NCBI GenBank assembly: GCA_022784645.1
Contig: JALFZG010000058.1
Span: forward strand, 1-33,474
DNA: 33,474 nt
Source of the DNA: Bacteroidales bacterium
Lineage (GTDB): Bacteria > Bacteroidota > Bacteroidia > Bacteroidales > Paludibacteraceae
Direction of reading: 5' to 3'
In this document: positions 23,951-30,985 of the stretch, one piece after another
How the letters are laid out: each line of letters begins with the position of its first letter
Numbering within the stretch: the stretch's first letter is position 1
Made by a program: the position numbers and the translations under genes
Notes under the pieces: generated by a model
Seen by the model: only the letters and a program-made list of their open reading frames with translations
What the model was told of the DNA's origin: nothing
Database searches by the model: none

Positions 23951-23957
23951 AATGGCA

Positions 23958-23966
23958 GGGGGGGGG
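23958..23966 (-). repeat. C9 homopolymer just before the DUF1599 start
   Basis: Nine C on the minus strand (nine G on the plus) lie 7 nt upstream of the ATG at 23950 and 8 nt after the hisS stop. Tracts of this length are prone to length change, and this one falls in the ribosome-binding region of the DUF1599 gene. Confidence 0.9.
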
Positions 23967-23974
23967 TAAAACAA

Positions 23975-25333
23975 TTATCGAAGAATAGAAATGAGTGCGT
24001 CAATCGACACAAGTTGCTGCTCGCCAGACTGCATATTCTTGAGCATCACCTTGCCGGCAGCCATCTCATCAGAGCCAACAATCGCCACATACGGAATCTG
24101 CTTCTGGTCAGCATACGTCATCTGCTTCTTCATCTTCTGCGGTTCGGGATATACCTCTACGGAGAATCCTTCCGCACGAAGTTGCTTTGCCCATTTCACG
24201 GCATAGTTGAGCTCAGCCTGCCCGAAGGTAGCAAAGAGCAACTGCGTGCCTACGAGCACATCTGCAGGATAGAGATTGAGTTCGGTAAGCACATCATAGA
24301 TGCGGTCAGCACCAAAACTGATACCTACTCCCGAAACACCGGGCATACCGAAGATACCTGTAAGGTTATCGTATCGTCCGCCACCGGTGATGGAGCCCAT
24401 CTGTACGTCGAGCGCTTTCACCTCAAAGATGGCACCCGTGTAATAATTGAGTCCGCGAGCGAGGGTGAGGTCGAGTTCAATAAGGAGCTGAACATCAGCC
24501 GCTTGGGCGTAATCGAGGATCGTCTGCGTTTCCTCAACACCCTTGAGGCCCACCTCCGATGAAGCCAGCACCTCACGAAGCGTCTGCAGCTTCTCGCTGT
24601 TGGTACCGCTGAGGGCAAGAATCGGCTGAAGTTTATCCACAGCCTCCTGCGGAAGGCCTTTTTCCAGGAGTTCTTCGTTGACCTTCTCCAGCCCAATCTT
24701 ATCGAGTTTGTCAATCGCAACCGTGATATCCACAATCTTGTCTGCCTCACCAATCACTTCGGCTATACCGCTGAGAATCTTGCGGTTATTGAGTTTCAGG
24801 CACACGTTGATGCCGAGCCTGCGATACACTTCTTCTACGATCTGAATGAGCTCCAATTCGGAGAGCAGCGAGTCGGTACCTACCACATCCACATCGCACT
24901 GATAAAACTCGCGATAACGTCCTTTTTGCGGACGGTCAGCGCGCCATACCGGCTGAATCTGGTAGCGTTTGAAGGGGAACTGAATATCGTTTCTGTATTG
25001 CGTCACAAAACGGGCAAACGGCACCGTCAAGTCGTAGCGCAATCCTTTTTCTGACACCTTAGAAGTGAGTTGACCGATCGTGCTTTCAGCGAGCATCTCG
25101 GGCGTGATGGCTTGTTTCCAATCGCCACTATTGAGAATCTTAAAGAGCAACTTATCGCCCTCCTCGCCGTACTTACCCATCAGCGTTGAGAGGTTCTCCA
25201 TTGCGGGCGTTTCAATCTGCTGATAACCATACAAGCGGAAGACCGATTTGATGGTATCAAAAATATAATTTCTGCGGGCCATCTGAAGCGGCGTAAAGTC
25301 GCGCGTGCCCTTTGGAATACTGGGTTTTGTCAT
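23975..25333 (-). CDS. hisS: Histidyl-tRNA synthetase
   Basis: The 452-residue class II synthetase attaches histidine to tRNA-His. Motif 2 is seen in [26 protein letters not shown] (127-151), the histidine-specific ARGLNYYTG near residue 290 and the motif 3 region [13 protein letters not shown] near 320. The C-terminal anticodon-binding domain has the usual [14 protein letters not shown] start. Length is typical of the long Bacteroidota form. The gene follows waaA after 69 nt. Confidence 0.95.
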   Translation of the reverse strand: MTKPSIPKGTRDFTPLQMARRNYIFDTIKSVFRLYGYQQIETPAMENLSTLMGKYGEEGDKLLFKILNSGDWKQAITPEMLAESTIGQLTSKVSEKGLRYDLTVPFARFVTQYRNDIQFPFKRYQIQPVWRADRPQKGRYREFYQCDVDVVGTDSLLSELELIQIVEEVYRRLGINVCLKLNNRKILSGIAEVIGEADKIVDITVAIDKLDKIGLEKVNEELLEKGLPQEAVDKLQPILALSGTNSEKLQTLREVLASSEVGLKGVEETQTILDYAQAADVQLLIELDLTLARGLNYYTGAIFEVKALDVQMGSITGGGRYDNLTGIFGMPGVSGVGISFGADRIYDVLTELNLYPADVLVGTQLLFATFGQAELNYAVKWAKQLRAEGFSVEVYPEPQKMKKQMTYADQKQIPYVAIVGSDEMAAGKVMLKNMQSGEQQLVSIDALISILR

Positions 25334-25402
25334 ATTTCTTACTTATCAAATTTCAATTTTTAGGAATGGTAAAACGCACCATTTTCAATGCCTAACACTC
25401 CA

Positions 25403-26629
25403 CTATTCAAATAAAGCGCCATAGATTCGTGCGGTAGCACCTTTGGCTTCGCGCACATAATCGCGGGCAATCGGTCCGAGCGTGGGGTATTCTTCGAGAG
25501 CCTGATCCATCGCCTTGGCAAACGTCTTGTAATCTTTCACAGGCAGTCCGGCACCCGTATCCACCAGCTCTTCCGCTTCGCGGAACTTATGGTATTTAGG
25601 GCCAAAAACCACGGGCAGCCCATATACGGCAGCCTCAATCGTGTTATGGATGCCATCGCCAAATCCGCCACCTATGTAAGCCACTTGCCCGTACCGATAC
25701 AAATGCGAGAGAAGGCCCATCTTATCCACCACCAACATCGACGCTGTAGATAGATTATGCATCGTAGCCTCGGAGAAACGTACGAACCGACCCTTGAAAC
25801 GATTGAAAATATCGTGCAGATGCTCGGGCGTAAGTTCATGAGGCACCAATACGAGTTTAATCTCCGGATGCTCTTCCATATAACGCGCTAACAACGCCTC
25901 ATCTTCAGGCCAAGTGCTGCCGGCAATCACCACCTTGCGTTTATCCGAGTAGATATTCGAGAGCGGCGAAATCTCCGGCTCAACGAAACACTGCATCTGC
26001 AAGCAACTGAACGACTCATCGGCCACAGCCACCACCCTATCAAAACGTGTGTCACCCGCTACCACCACCTTATCGATGCCGTAGCGAGCCAACAACTCGC
26101 GCGAGCGCTCGTCCTGCACAAAAAGCAGCGAGAAGAGCTTGAGTAAATAGCGATACGGAGCGCCATACCAGCGGAAGAATGCCTGATGCTTGCGGAAAAC
26201 GGCAGATATCAAAAAGGTAGGAATATCGCGTTTCTTGAGCGCCTTCAGATAGGCTGGCCAATACTCATATTTGATGAATATTGCCATCTCTATCGGCAGT
26301 TTTTGCAAAAATAACTTTGCGTTCCGGCGAGTGGCAAAAGGCAAATACAAAACCAAATCGGCATATTCGTAATCCTTCCTAAGCTCATAGCCCGAACAAC
26401 TGAAAAACGTGAGCAACACCTTTTTCTCCGGATGCAAACGCTTCAAACGCTCGATTATCGGACGAGCCTGCTCAAATTCGCCCACCGAAGCCGCGTGAAA
26501 CCACACATATCGTTCTTGGAACGTCTCCTTTTTCAGGCGCTTGATTGTGGCTGATTGGCCGCGAACAATCTTGCGCGCCTTCGGATTAAACCAAGCCGCT
26601 ATTCTAAACAATATGAAGTATAAAAACAT
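25403..26629 (-). CDS. waaA: 3-deoxy-D-manno-octulosonic acid transferase
   Basis: The 408-residue membrane-associated glycosyltransferase adds Kdo to the lipid A precursor. The N-terminal hydrophobic anchor is followed by VWFHAASVGEFEQARPIIE (42-60), which carries the catalytic Glu, and the second Rossmann half has VVIAGSTWPEDEALL, LVPHE and YIGGGFGDGIHNTIEAAVYGLPVVFGP. The length is near the E. coli 425. It shows the cell has Kdo-containing lipid A. It is first in the hisS/DUF1599/DoxX/tpiA run and is transcribed from the promoter at 26650-26681, divergent from tsaD. Confidence 0.94.
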   Translation of the reverse strand: MFLYFILFRIAAWFNPKARKIVRGQSATIKRLKKETFQERYVWFHAASVGEFEQARPIIERLKRLHPEKKVLLTFFSCSGYELRKDYEYADLVLYLPFATRRNAKLFLQKLPIEMAIFIKYEYWPAYLKALKKRDIPTFLISAVFRKHQAFFRWYGAPYRYLLKLFSLLFVQDERSRELLARYGIDKVVVAGDTRFDRVVAVADESFSCLQMQCFVEPEISPLSNIYSDKRKVVIAGSTWPEDEALLARYMEEHPEIKLVLVPHELTPEHLHDIFNRFKGRFVRFSEATMHNLSTASMLVVDKMGLLSHLYRYGQVAYIGGGFGDGIHNTIEAAVYGLPVVFGPKYHKFREAEELVDTGAGLPVKDYKTFAKAMDQALEEYPTLGPIARDYVREAKGATARIYGALFE

Positions 26630-26649
26630 ACTATGCGCAATTTAGGGTG

Positions 26650-26681
26650 CAAAGGTACTAATTTTTTCCCAATTACGCAAA
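26650..26681 (-). promoter_or_regulatory. Promoter of the waaA-hisS run
   Basis: On the minus strand TTTG (26678-26681), 20 nt, then TACCTTTG (26650-26657). It lies 21 nt before the waaA start. Confidence 0.8.
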
Positions 26682-26741
26682 AAAATACGCTATTTTTATA
26701 AAAAAATAGGGTTATTCTGCACTCTAAAGCAGTTTTTCTGC

Positions 26742-26780
26742 GTATGAGCTTGCTCATACCGAAAGTTTTTCGTAATTTTG
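26742..26780 (+). promoter_or_regulatory. tsaD promoter with an overlapping palindrome
   Basis: TTG (26750-26752), 20 nt, then TAATTTTG (26773-26780). The -33 element lies in the centre of a perfect inverted repeat, GTATGAGC (26742-26749), TT, GCTCATAC (26752-26759), so a dimeric regulator bound there could block the polymerase. Confidence 0.75.
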
Positions 26781-26798
26781 CGGGAAATTACGGATAGT

Positions 26799-27902
26799 AT
26801 GTCATCAGATAAAAAACATATCACAATTTTAGCCATCGAGTCGTCGTGTGACGACACCTCAGCAGCCGTTATTCGTGACGGCTTGTTGCTGAGCAACGTG
26901 ACGGCTTCTCAGAAAGTGCACGAAGAATACGGCGGTGTGGTGCCGGAACTTGCGAGCAGAGCTCATCAGCAGAATATCGTACCGGTGATTGATGCGGCTC
27001 TTCGTCGCGCCGGCGTAAGCAGAGAGGAGCTCTCCGCCATTGGCTTCACCCGCGGCCCCGGTTTGCTCGGCTCGCTGCTTGTGGGCACCAGTTTTGCCAA
27101 AGGTATGGCCCTGGCCCTGCATATTCCGCTTATTGATGTCAACCACCTGCAAGGGCATATCATGGCGCATTTCGTGGAGCCTTCAGAAGACATGGTGAAT
27201 GCCGGGATGATTAAAGGAATGACGGCCGAACAACTGCCGCTGAAGCACCCCGATTTTCCCTTCCTCTGCCTACTTGTCAGCGGGGGAAACTCGCAGATAG
27301 TGAAGGTGCTTTCGCCCAGCCAGATGGAGATTATCGGGCAGACGATTGACGATGCTGCCGGCGAGGCGTTTGACAAATGCGCCAAAGTGCTGGGGCTACC
27401 CTACCCCGGAGGCCCTTGGATCGATAAGCTCGCTAAAGAAGGCAACCCGGAGGCATTCGCCTTTGCCAAACCCAATATCGCCGGATATGATTACTCGTTT
27501 TCCGGCTTGAAAACGTCGTTTCTCTACACCCTTCGCGACCTCATGAAAGCGCATCAGGTGGATTCGGTAGAGGCGCTCGAAGCACATATCCCCACCCTCA
27601 AGCAAGACGTTTGCGCGTCCCTCCAAAAAACCGTAATTGAGATTCTGATGAAGAAACTCCGAAAAGCGGCTAAAGACTTGAATATCAATACGGTAGCCGT
27701 AGCGGGAGGGGTAAGTGCCAACAGCGGACTCCGTGCTGCTTTTGTGGATTACGGCAAGCGCTATCAGGCTAAGGTGTTTATTCCGCCATTCAGTTTTACA
27801 ACGGATAATGCCGCCATGATTGCGCAAGCAGCATACTATAAATATCTTGATGGGCAGTTCTGCCCCATTAGTGAAGTGCCTTTTGCTAAAACGAAAATCT
27901 GA
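26799..27902 (+). CDS. tsaD: tRNA N6-threonylcarbamoyladenosine synthase subunit
   Basis: The 367-residue ASKHA-fold protein transfers the threonylcarbamoyl group to A37 of tRNAs that read ANN codons. ILAIESSCDDTSAAV at 10-24, VNHLQGHIMAH (the metal-binding His pair, about 111-121), LLVSGGNSQIV and VAVAGGVSANSGLR (the nucleotide-binding loops) are all present. The start is ATG 26799; a frame seven codons longer begins within the promoter. The exosortase-like gene follows after 2 nt. Confidence 0.96.
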   Translation: MSSDKKHITILAIESSCDDTSAAVIRDGLLLSNVTASQKVHEEYGGVVPELASRAHQQNIVPVIDAALRRAGVSREELSAIGFTRGPGLLGSLLVGTSFAKGMALALHIPLIDVNHLQGHIMAHFVEPSEDMVNAGMIKGMTAEQLPLKHPDFPFLCLLVSGGNSQIVKVLSPSQMEIIGQTIDDAAGEAFDKCAKVLGLPYPGGPWIDKLAKEGNPEAFAFAKPNIAGYDYSFSGLKTSFLYTLRDLMKAHQVDSVEALEAHIPTLKQDVCASLQKTVIEILMKKLRKAAKDLNINTVAVAGGVSANSGLRAAFVDYGKRYQAKVFIPPFSFTTDNAAMIAQAAYYKYLDGQFCPISEVPFAKTKI

Positions 27903-27904
27903 AT

Positions 27905-28468
27905 TTGAATCTTTCCGCCCTATATAAAAAACTCGCGCCATACACGGACATTCTGCTGTTTGCGGTTTGTCTGTTTGGTGCGAATGCCTTTTGGAAATGG
28001 GCAGTTGAAGGCGATGACTCCAACAATATCGTAACGGTTTTCGGAGCAAACGCCACACCTTATTTTAACGCGTGCGCGCAATACGTAGCTGAGCGAGTAG
28101 CAACGATCATCCATCTTTTTCGACCTACCGTCAGCTACTTTGAGCCCGATATCATCGCATTCAGCTCCGGCTTCATAAGCCAAGTAGCATGGAGTTGCAC
28201 AACCATCAAGCAGTCGTTTATCTGGCTGATTATCATGCTCTTCGCCCGCGGAAAACAGGTGCATAAATTATGGTTTATCCCTTTAGGCTGGCTGTTTATT
28301 CACGGCTTCAATCTGCTGCGAATCAGCCTCATCAATATGCTGTGCGAGTTTCATCCCGACCGCTTTGTTTTCTGGCATGAGTACTTCTTCAAGTACCTCT
28401 TTTACCTGATGCTTTTCCTTCTTTGGGTCCTTTGGAATGAATCCCCCCGCCTCCACCCCCGCAAGTAA
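27905..28468 (+). CDS. Exosortase/archaeosortase-like membrane protein
   Basis: The 187-residue membrane protein has the exosortase catalytic pattern: Cys98 in WSCTTIKQ, Arg139 in NLLRIS and His158 in FWHEYFFKY, spread over membrane helices at about 13-32, 102-114, 122-140 and 162-178. Exosortases cut and transfer proteins with a C-terminal tripartite sorting signal. The start is TTG at 27905, two bases after the tsaD stop; there is no ATG in frame in the first half. It has no partner protein nearby, and the downstream neighbour is convergent. No obvious sorting substrate with a C-terminal motif, helix and basic tail is seen in the window. Confidence 0.78.
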   Translation: MNLSALYKKLAPYTDILLFAVCLFGANAFWKWAVEGDDSNNIVTVFGANATPYFNACAQYVAERVATIIHLFRPTVSYFEPDIIAFSSGFISQVAWSCTTIKQSFIWLIIMLFARGKQVHKLWFIPLGWLFIHGFNLLRISLINMLCEFHPDRFVFWHEYFFKYLFYLMLFLLWVLWNESPRLHPRK

Positions 28469-28509
28469 TGAGCGATATTGGTTGTCCAAAAAACGGCACG
28501 ATGTACCGT

Positions 28510-29466
28510 TTATCGGCGGAGGATAACCCAGATGACGATAGGAGCACCAAAGAGCGCGCTCACGGTAGAAATGGGTAAGGGATAGGTGGCGCTATAGCAG
28601 ATGATATCGCATAGCAGGAGCAAGTCGGCTCCAACCAAAGCGGCCGCTGGAAGCGTGAGTCGATGGTTGGAAGTACGCATCAACCCGCGAGCAATATGCG
28701 GAACAGCCACACCTACGAAAGCTATCGGTCCGCAAAAAGCCGTTACGCCTCCCGCCAGCAAACCCGTAGAGAGAATCAGCAACGTGCGCACTCGTCGCAC
28801 AGGAATCCCCAGCGAAGCCGCATAGTCTTCTCCGAGCAGCAAGCCATTGAGCGGCTTGATGAGCAGTATGGCAAGTGCTGTACCCGCAAGAAAGAGTGCA
28901 ACCAGCCATCGCATTTCTGCCCACCCTACTGCAGCAAGCGAGCCTAACGTCCAAGTGATATACAGCTTGAGCGAATCCGGGTCGGCATAGTTTTGCAGCA
29001 CATTCACCAGCGCCCCAGCCACCGAGCCAATCATCATACCTACGATAAGCAACGTAGCACCACCTTGCACTCTGAAGCTGATAAACAGCACCACCAAAAG
29101 AATAAGCATTGCCCCCAATACCGCACAGAGGATCATCCATCCGGAGGCGGCCGAGAAGCCCAATACCGAGCCGAGCATCACAAGGAAAGCCACCCCTAAG
29201 GTAGCACCACTACTCACGCCCAAGACCGAAGGTCCCGCTAAGGGGTTGCGGAAAAGCGTCTGCATCTGCAAGCCGCTCAGCGAGAGGGCTACACCCGCTA
29301 TCACAGCCGTTAGCGCTTTGGGCAAACGAAGTTGCATCAAGATACGATGCTCCAACCCGTCCGTCCACAATGCCGACAGCGGAATATCCGCCGCGCCTAC
29401 CATCAAGTCGATAACGAATAGCAGCAGGAGCAGGAGAATGAGTATGGGGAAAATGCATTTTTTCAT
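28510..29466 (-). CDS. FecCD-family iron/cobalamin ABC transporter permease
   Basis: The 318-residue protein is a membrane permease of the BtuC/FecCD type with about ten helices. Typical stretches are LRLPKALTAVIAGVALSLSG (46-65), MQTLFRNPLAGPSVLGVSSGA and the coupling region FVGVAVPHIARGLM. It would pass iron-siderophore, heme or cobalamin through the inner membrane. There is no binding protein, ATPase or TonB-dependent receptor beside it: upstream is a ferredoxin gene behind a terminator, and downstream is the convergent exosortase-like gene. The rest of the transporter must be elsewhere. Confidence 0.9.
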   Translation of the reverse strand: MKKCIFPILILLLLLLFVIDLMVGAADIPLSALWTDGLEHRILMQLRLPKALTAVIAGVALSLSGLQMQTLFRNPLAGPSVLGVSSGATLGVAFLVMLGSVLGFSAASGWMILCAVLGAMLILLVVLFISFRVQGGATLLIVGMMIGSVAGALVNVLQNYADPDSLKLYITWTLGSLAAVGWAEMRWLVALFLAGTALAILLIKPLNGLLLGEDYAASLGIPVRRVRTLLILSTGLLAGGVTAFCGPIAFVGVAVPHIARGLMRTSNHRLTLPAAALVGADLLLLCDIICYSATYPLPISTVSALFGAPIVIWVILRR

Positions 29467-29542
29467 AGCGAAACCAAGCTATACAGACGGCAGCAATATG
29501 ACGTACTATTTCTGAAACATGCCCAACGCCAGCGAAGGGGAC

Positions 29543-29571
29543 AAAATAGGCGACCCGAGCGGGCCGCCTAT
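29543..29571 (-). terminator. Terminator of the ferredoxin gene
   Basis: On the minus strand a 12-bp stem (29560-29571 with 29546-29557, one G-U) over a 2-nt loop is followed by TTTG. It begins 20 nt after the ferredoxin stop and separates that gene from the permease. Confidence 0.75.
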
Positions 29572-29591
29572 GCTATGCTTTCTCAATCCAA

Positions 29592-29756
29592 TTAGAGTGA
29601 GATAGCACCGCTCGGGCATACACTTGCGCAAGTGCCACACTCGGTGCACTCATCCGGATTGATAGAATAAATATCACCTTCAGAAATTGCACCCATCGGA
29701 CATTCGTCGATGCAAGTACCACAAGCTACGCAATCTTCAGAAATTTTGTAAGCCAT
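29592..29756 (-). CDS. Two-cluster 4Fe-4S ferredoxin
   Basis: This 54-residue protein has two complete cluster motifs: CVACGTCIDECP (9-20) and CTECGTCASVCP (37-48), the clostridial-type 2[4Fe-4S] pattern. It carries electrons at low potential, for example to or from pyruvate:ferredoxin oxidoreductase, as expected in an anaerobe. The start is ATG 29756 (MAYKISEDC). A canonical promoter (29815-29846) and terminator (29543-29571) make it a single-gene unit. The leader contains a CCCC/GGGG hairpin (29787-29798). Confidence 0.95.
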   Translation of the reverse strand: MAYKISEDCVACGTCIDECPMGAISEGDIYSINPDECTECGTCASVCPSGAISL

Positions 29757-29814
29757 AATTGTAGTATTTTAGGGTTGTTAAACATACCCCTTACGGGGAA
29801 AATTATTTCGATTG

Positions 29815-29846
29815 CAAAATTAGTATTTTTTTTTGATACTACCAAA
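29815..29846 (-). promoter_or_regulatory. Promoter of the ferredoxin gene
   Basis: On the minus strand TTTG (29843-29846), 20 nt, then TAATTTTG (29815-29822). Confidence 0.8.
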
Positions 29847-29948
29847 TTATTTTGAAAAAAAGCCGAATTTTTATTGTTGCAACGCCATAATCGCGCTATC
29901 CGACTCTCTTTTTTTCAATTTTCAGAGCCCGTAAAGCCTTTTGCCTCC

Positions 29949-30035
29949 GTCCCTCCGTCTTTTTGTCTTTTCGTCTCTTGTCTCTTTGTCTTTTCGTCTC
30001 TTTGTCTCTTTGTCTCTTCGTCCCTTCGTCTCTCT
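29949..30035. repeat. Imperfect octamer tandem repeat
   Basis: About eleven units of the form GTCTCTTT follow each other (for example at 29957, 29965, 29980, 29988, 29996, 30004, 30012, 30020, 30028), with one 7-nt unit at 29973. The array abuts the DUF2490 stop codon. On the minus strand it is a GA-rich tract. Nothing else is seen between the ferredoxin promoter (to 29846) and this array. Confidence 0.85.
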
Positions 30036-30775
30036 TACAAAGTGATGATATAATTGACGCAGATCGTATGGATGCGGCGGGAGGGCGTGCGGGTAGGCGT
30101 CTTGTGCTGGAGCACGTAAGCGAACTGCAGGGTGTGCATGTCGTTGATCTTAAACGATGTGCCCGCAAAAAGATGATACTGCTGCAGGAAGAATCGCTCG
30201 CCCGGCTTCAGGCTGTCATAGAATTCCACGCCAAGATAGGGTGCCCAACGCGAGTTCGGGATGGCGTAAGTCACCTGCGGATAAAGGCGCAAAATATGCG
30301 TCCAAGCCCCTGGTAAGGAAGCCTCAGCCGCTTGGCCAAGCGAATCCGTAGCCGCCACCGTAAGCGGGCTGGCGTATGCTGAGAGAAAGCGTTGCCTAAA
30401 AAGAAACGACCATTGCCCCACCTTATACATTTCTTGAAGATCAAACAAGATACGATGCTGCTGCTTCAAGTAAGGCGAGAGCACAAGCGCACCATACGTT
30501 CCACCCTTTTGAGACGAGCCAAGGAAATCATACGCGAGAGCCGTAGAGAAATACGGACAAGGCTTGTAACTGCCCGTTAAGCGGAGGAAAAACACATCCG
30601 TAGAAGTCAGATTATCCTTTGCTCTATACTCCCCGCGGAAAGTCAAGCCCAAGCCATGATTGAAATTTTTCTTTATAGAAAGAGAAGCCCAAGCACCTGC
30701 TACATCATCGGAAGCATACACTTGAGGCACGCATATACATACTATAAAAATAAGGAGACACTTAATCTTACGCAT
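30035..30775 (-). CDS. DUF2490 putative outer-membrane protein
   Basis: The 246-residue product has a signal peptide (MRKIKCLLIFIVCICVPQVYA) and a body that fits DUF2490: WASLSIKKNFNHGLGLTFRGEYRA, LSAYASPL-type strands and a C-terminal VNYIITL. The family is thought to be a beta-barrel or beta-rich outer-membrane protein; its function is unknown. ATG 30775 gives a clean signal peptide; the ATG two codons upstream is also possible. The promoter lies 22 nt upstream. The end runs into the octamer repeat. Confidence 0.82.
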   Translation of the reverse strand: MRKIKCLLIFIVCICVPQVYASDDVAGAWASLSIKKNFNHGLGLTFRGEYRAKDNLTSTDVFFLRLTGSYKPCPYFSTALAYDFLGSSQKGGTYGALVLSPYLKQQHRILFDLQEMYKVGQWSFLFRQRFLSAYASPLTVAATDSLGQAAEASLPGAWTHILRLYPQVTYAIPNSRWAPYLGVEFYDSLKPGERFFLQQYHLFAGTSFKINDMHTLQFAYVLQHKTPTRTPSRRIHTICVNYIITL

Positions 30776-30797
30776 ACACATTTTTGGATTTGGATTA

Positions 30798-30829
30798 CAA
30801 AGGTACTGCTTTTTTCTGGAATATGCAAA
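30798..30829 (-). promoter_or_regulatory. Promoter of the DUF2490 gene
   Basis: On the minus strand TTTG (30826-30829), 20 nt, then TACCTTTG (30798-30805), 22 nt before the start codon. Confidence 0.8.
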
Positions 30830-30844
30830 TTTTGACGTGAATAA

Positions 30845-30896
30845 TGCCACGAATATGACATTTTGGCAGACTTTTCCGCATTGGCACTTAAATTGA
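30845..30896 (+). promoter_or_regulatory. Candidate clpB control region with TGGCA repeats
   Basis: No TAnnTTTG box is seen in front of clpB. Instead TTGGCA occurs at 30863-30868 and 30881-30886, 18 bp apart, with an inverted TGCCA at 30845-30849. The second site reads TTGGCACTTAAATTGAT, close to a sigma-54 element except that the -12 GC is GA. A stress-type control site is plausible for this heat-shock gene but is an inference. A GGTGG/CCACC hairpin (30962-30978) lies 8 nt before the start. Confidence 0.3.
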
Positions 30897-30985
30897 TACG
30901 TATCGTTCAGCTTCCCTCAAGCAGGGAGCTGTTAACAACGCAAATAGTAATTAATAATCTCGGTGGGATTTTTCCACCAACAACT

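Noticed and set aside
30881..30897. Sigma-54 promoter for clpB
   Set aside because: The -24 half fits, but the invariant -12 GC is GA, so it is kept only as a resemblance.
30863..30985. Remnant of the ClpB N-terminal domain upstream of the ATG
   Set aside because: The in-frame extension (about 41 codons) has no Clp_N similarity and overlaps the promoter region.
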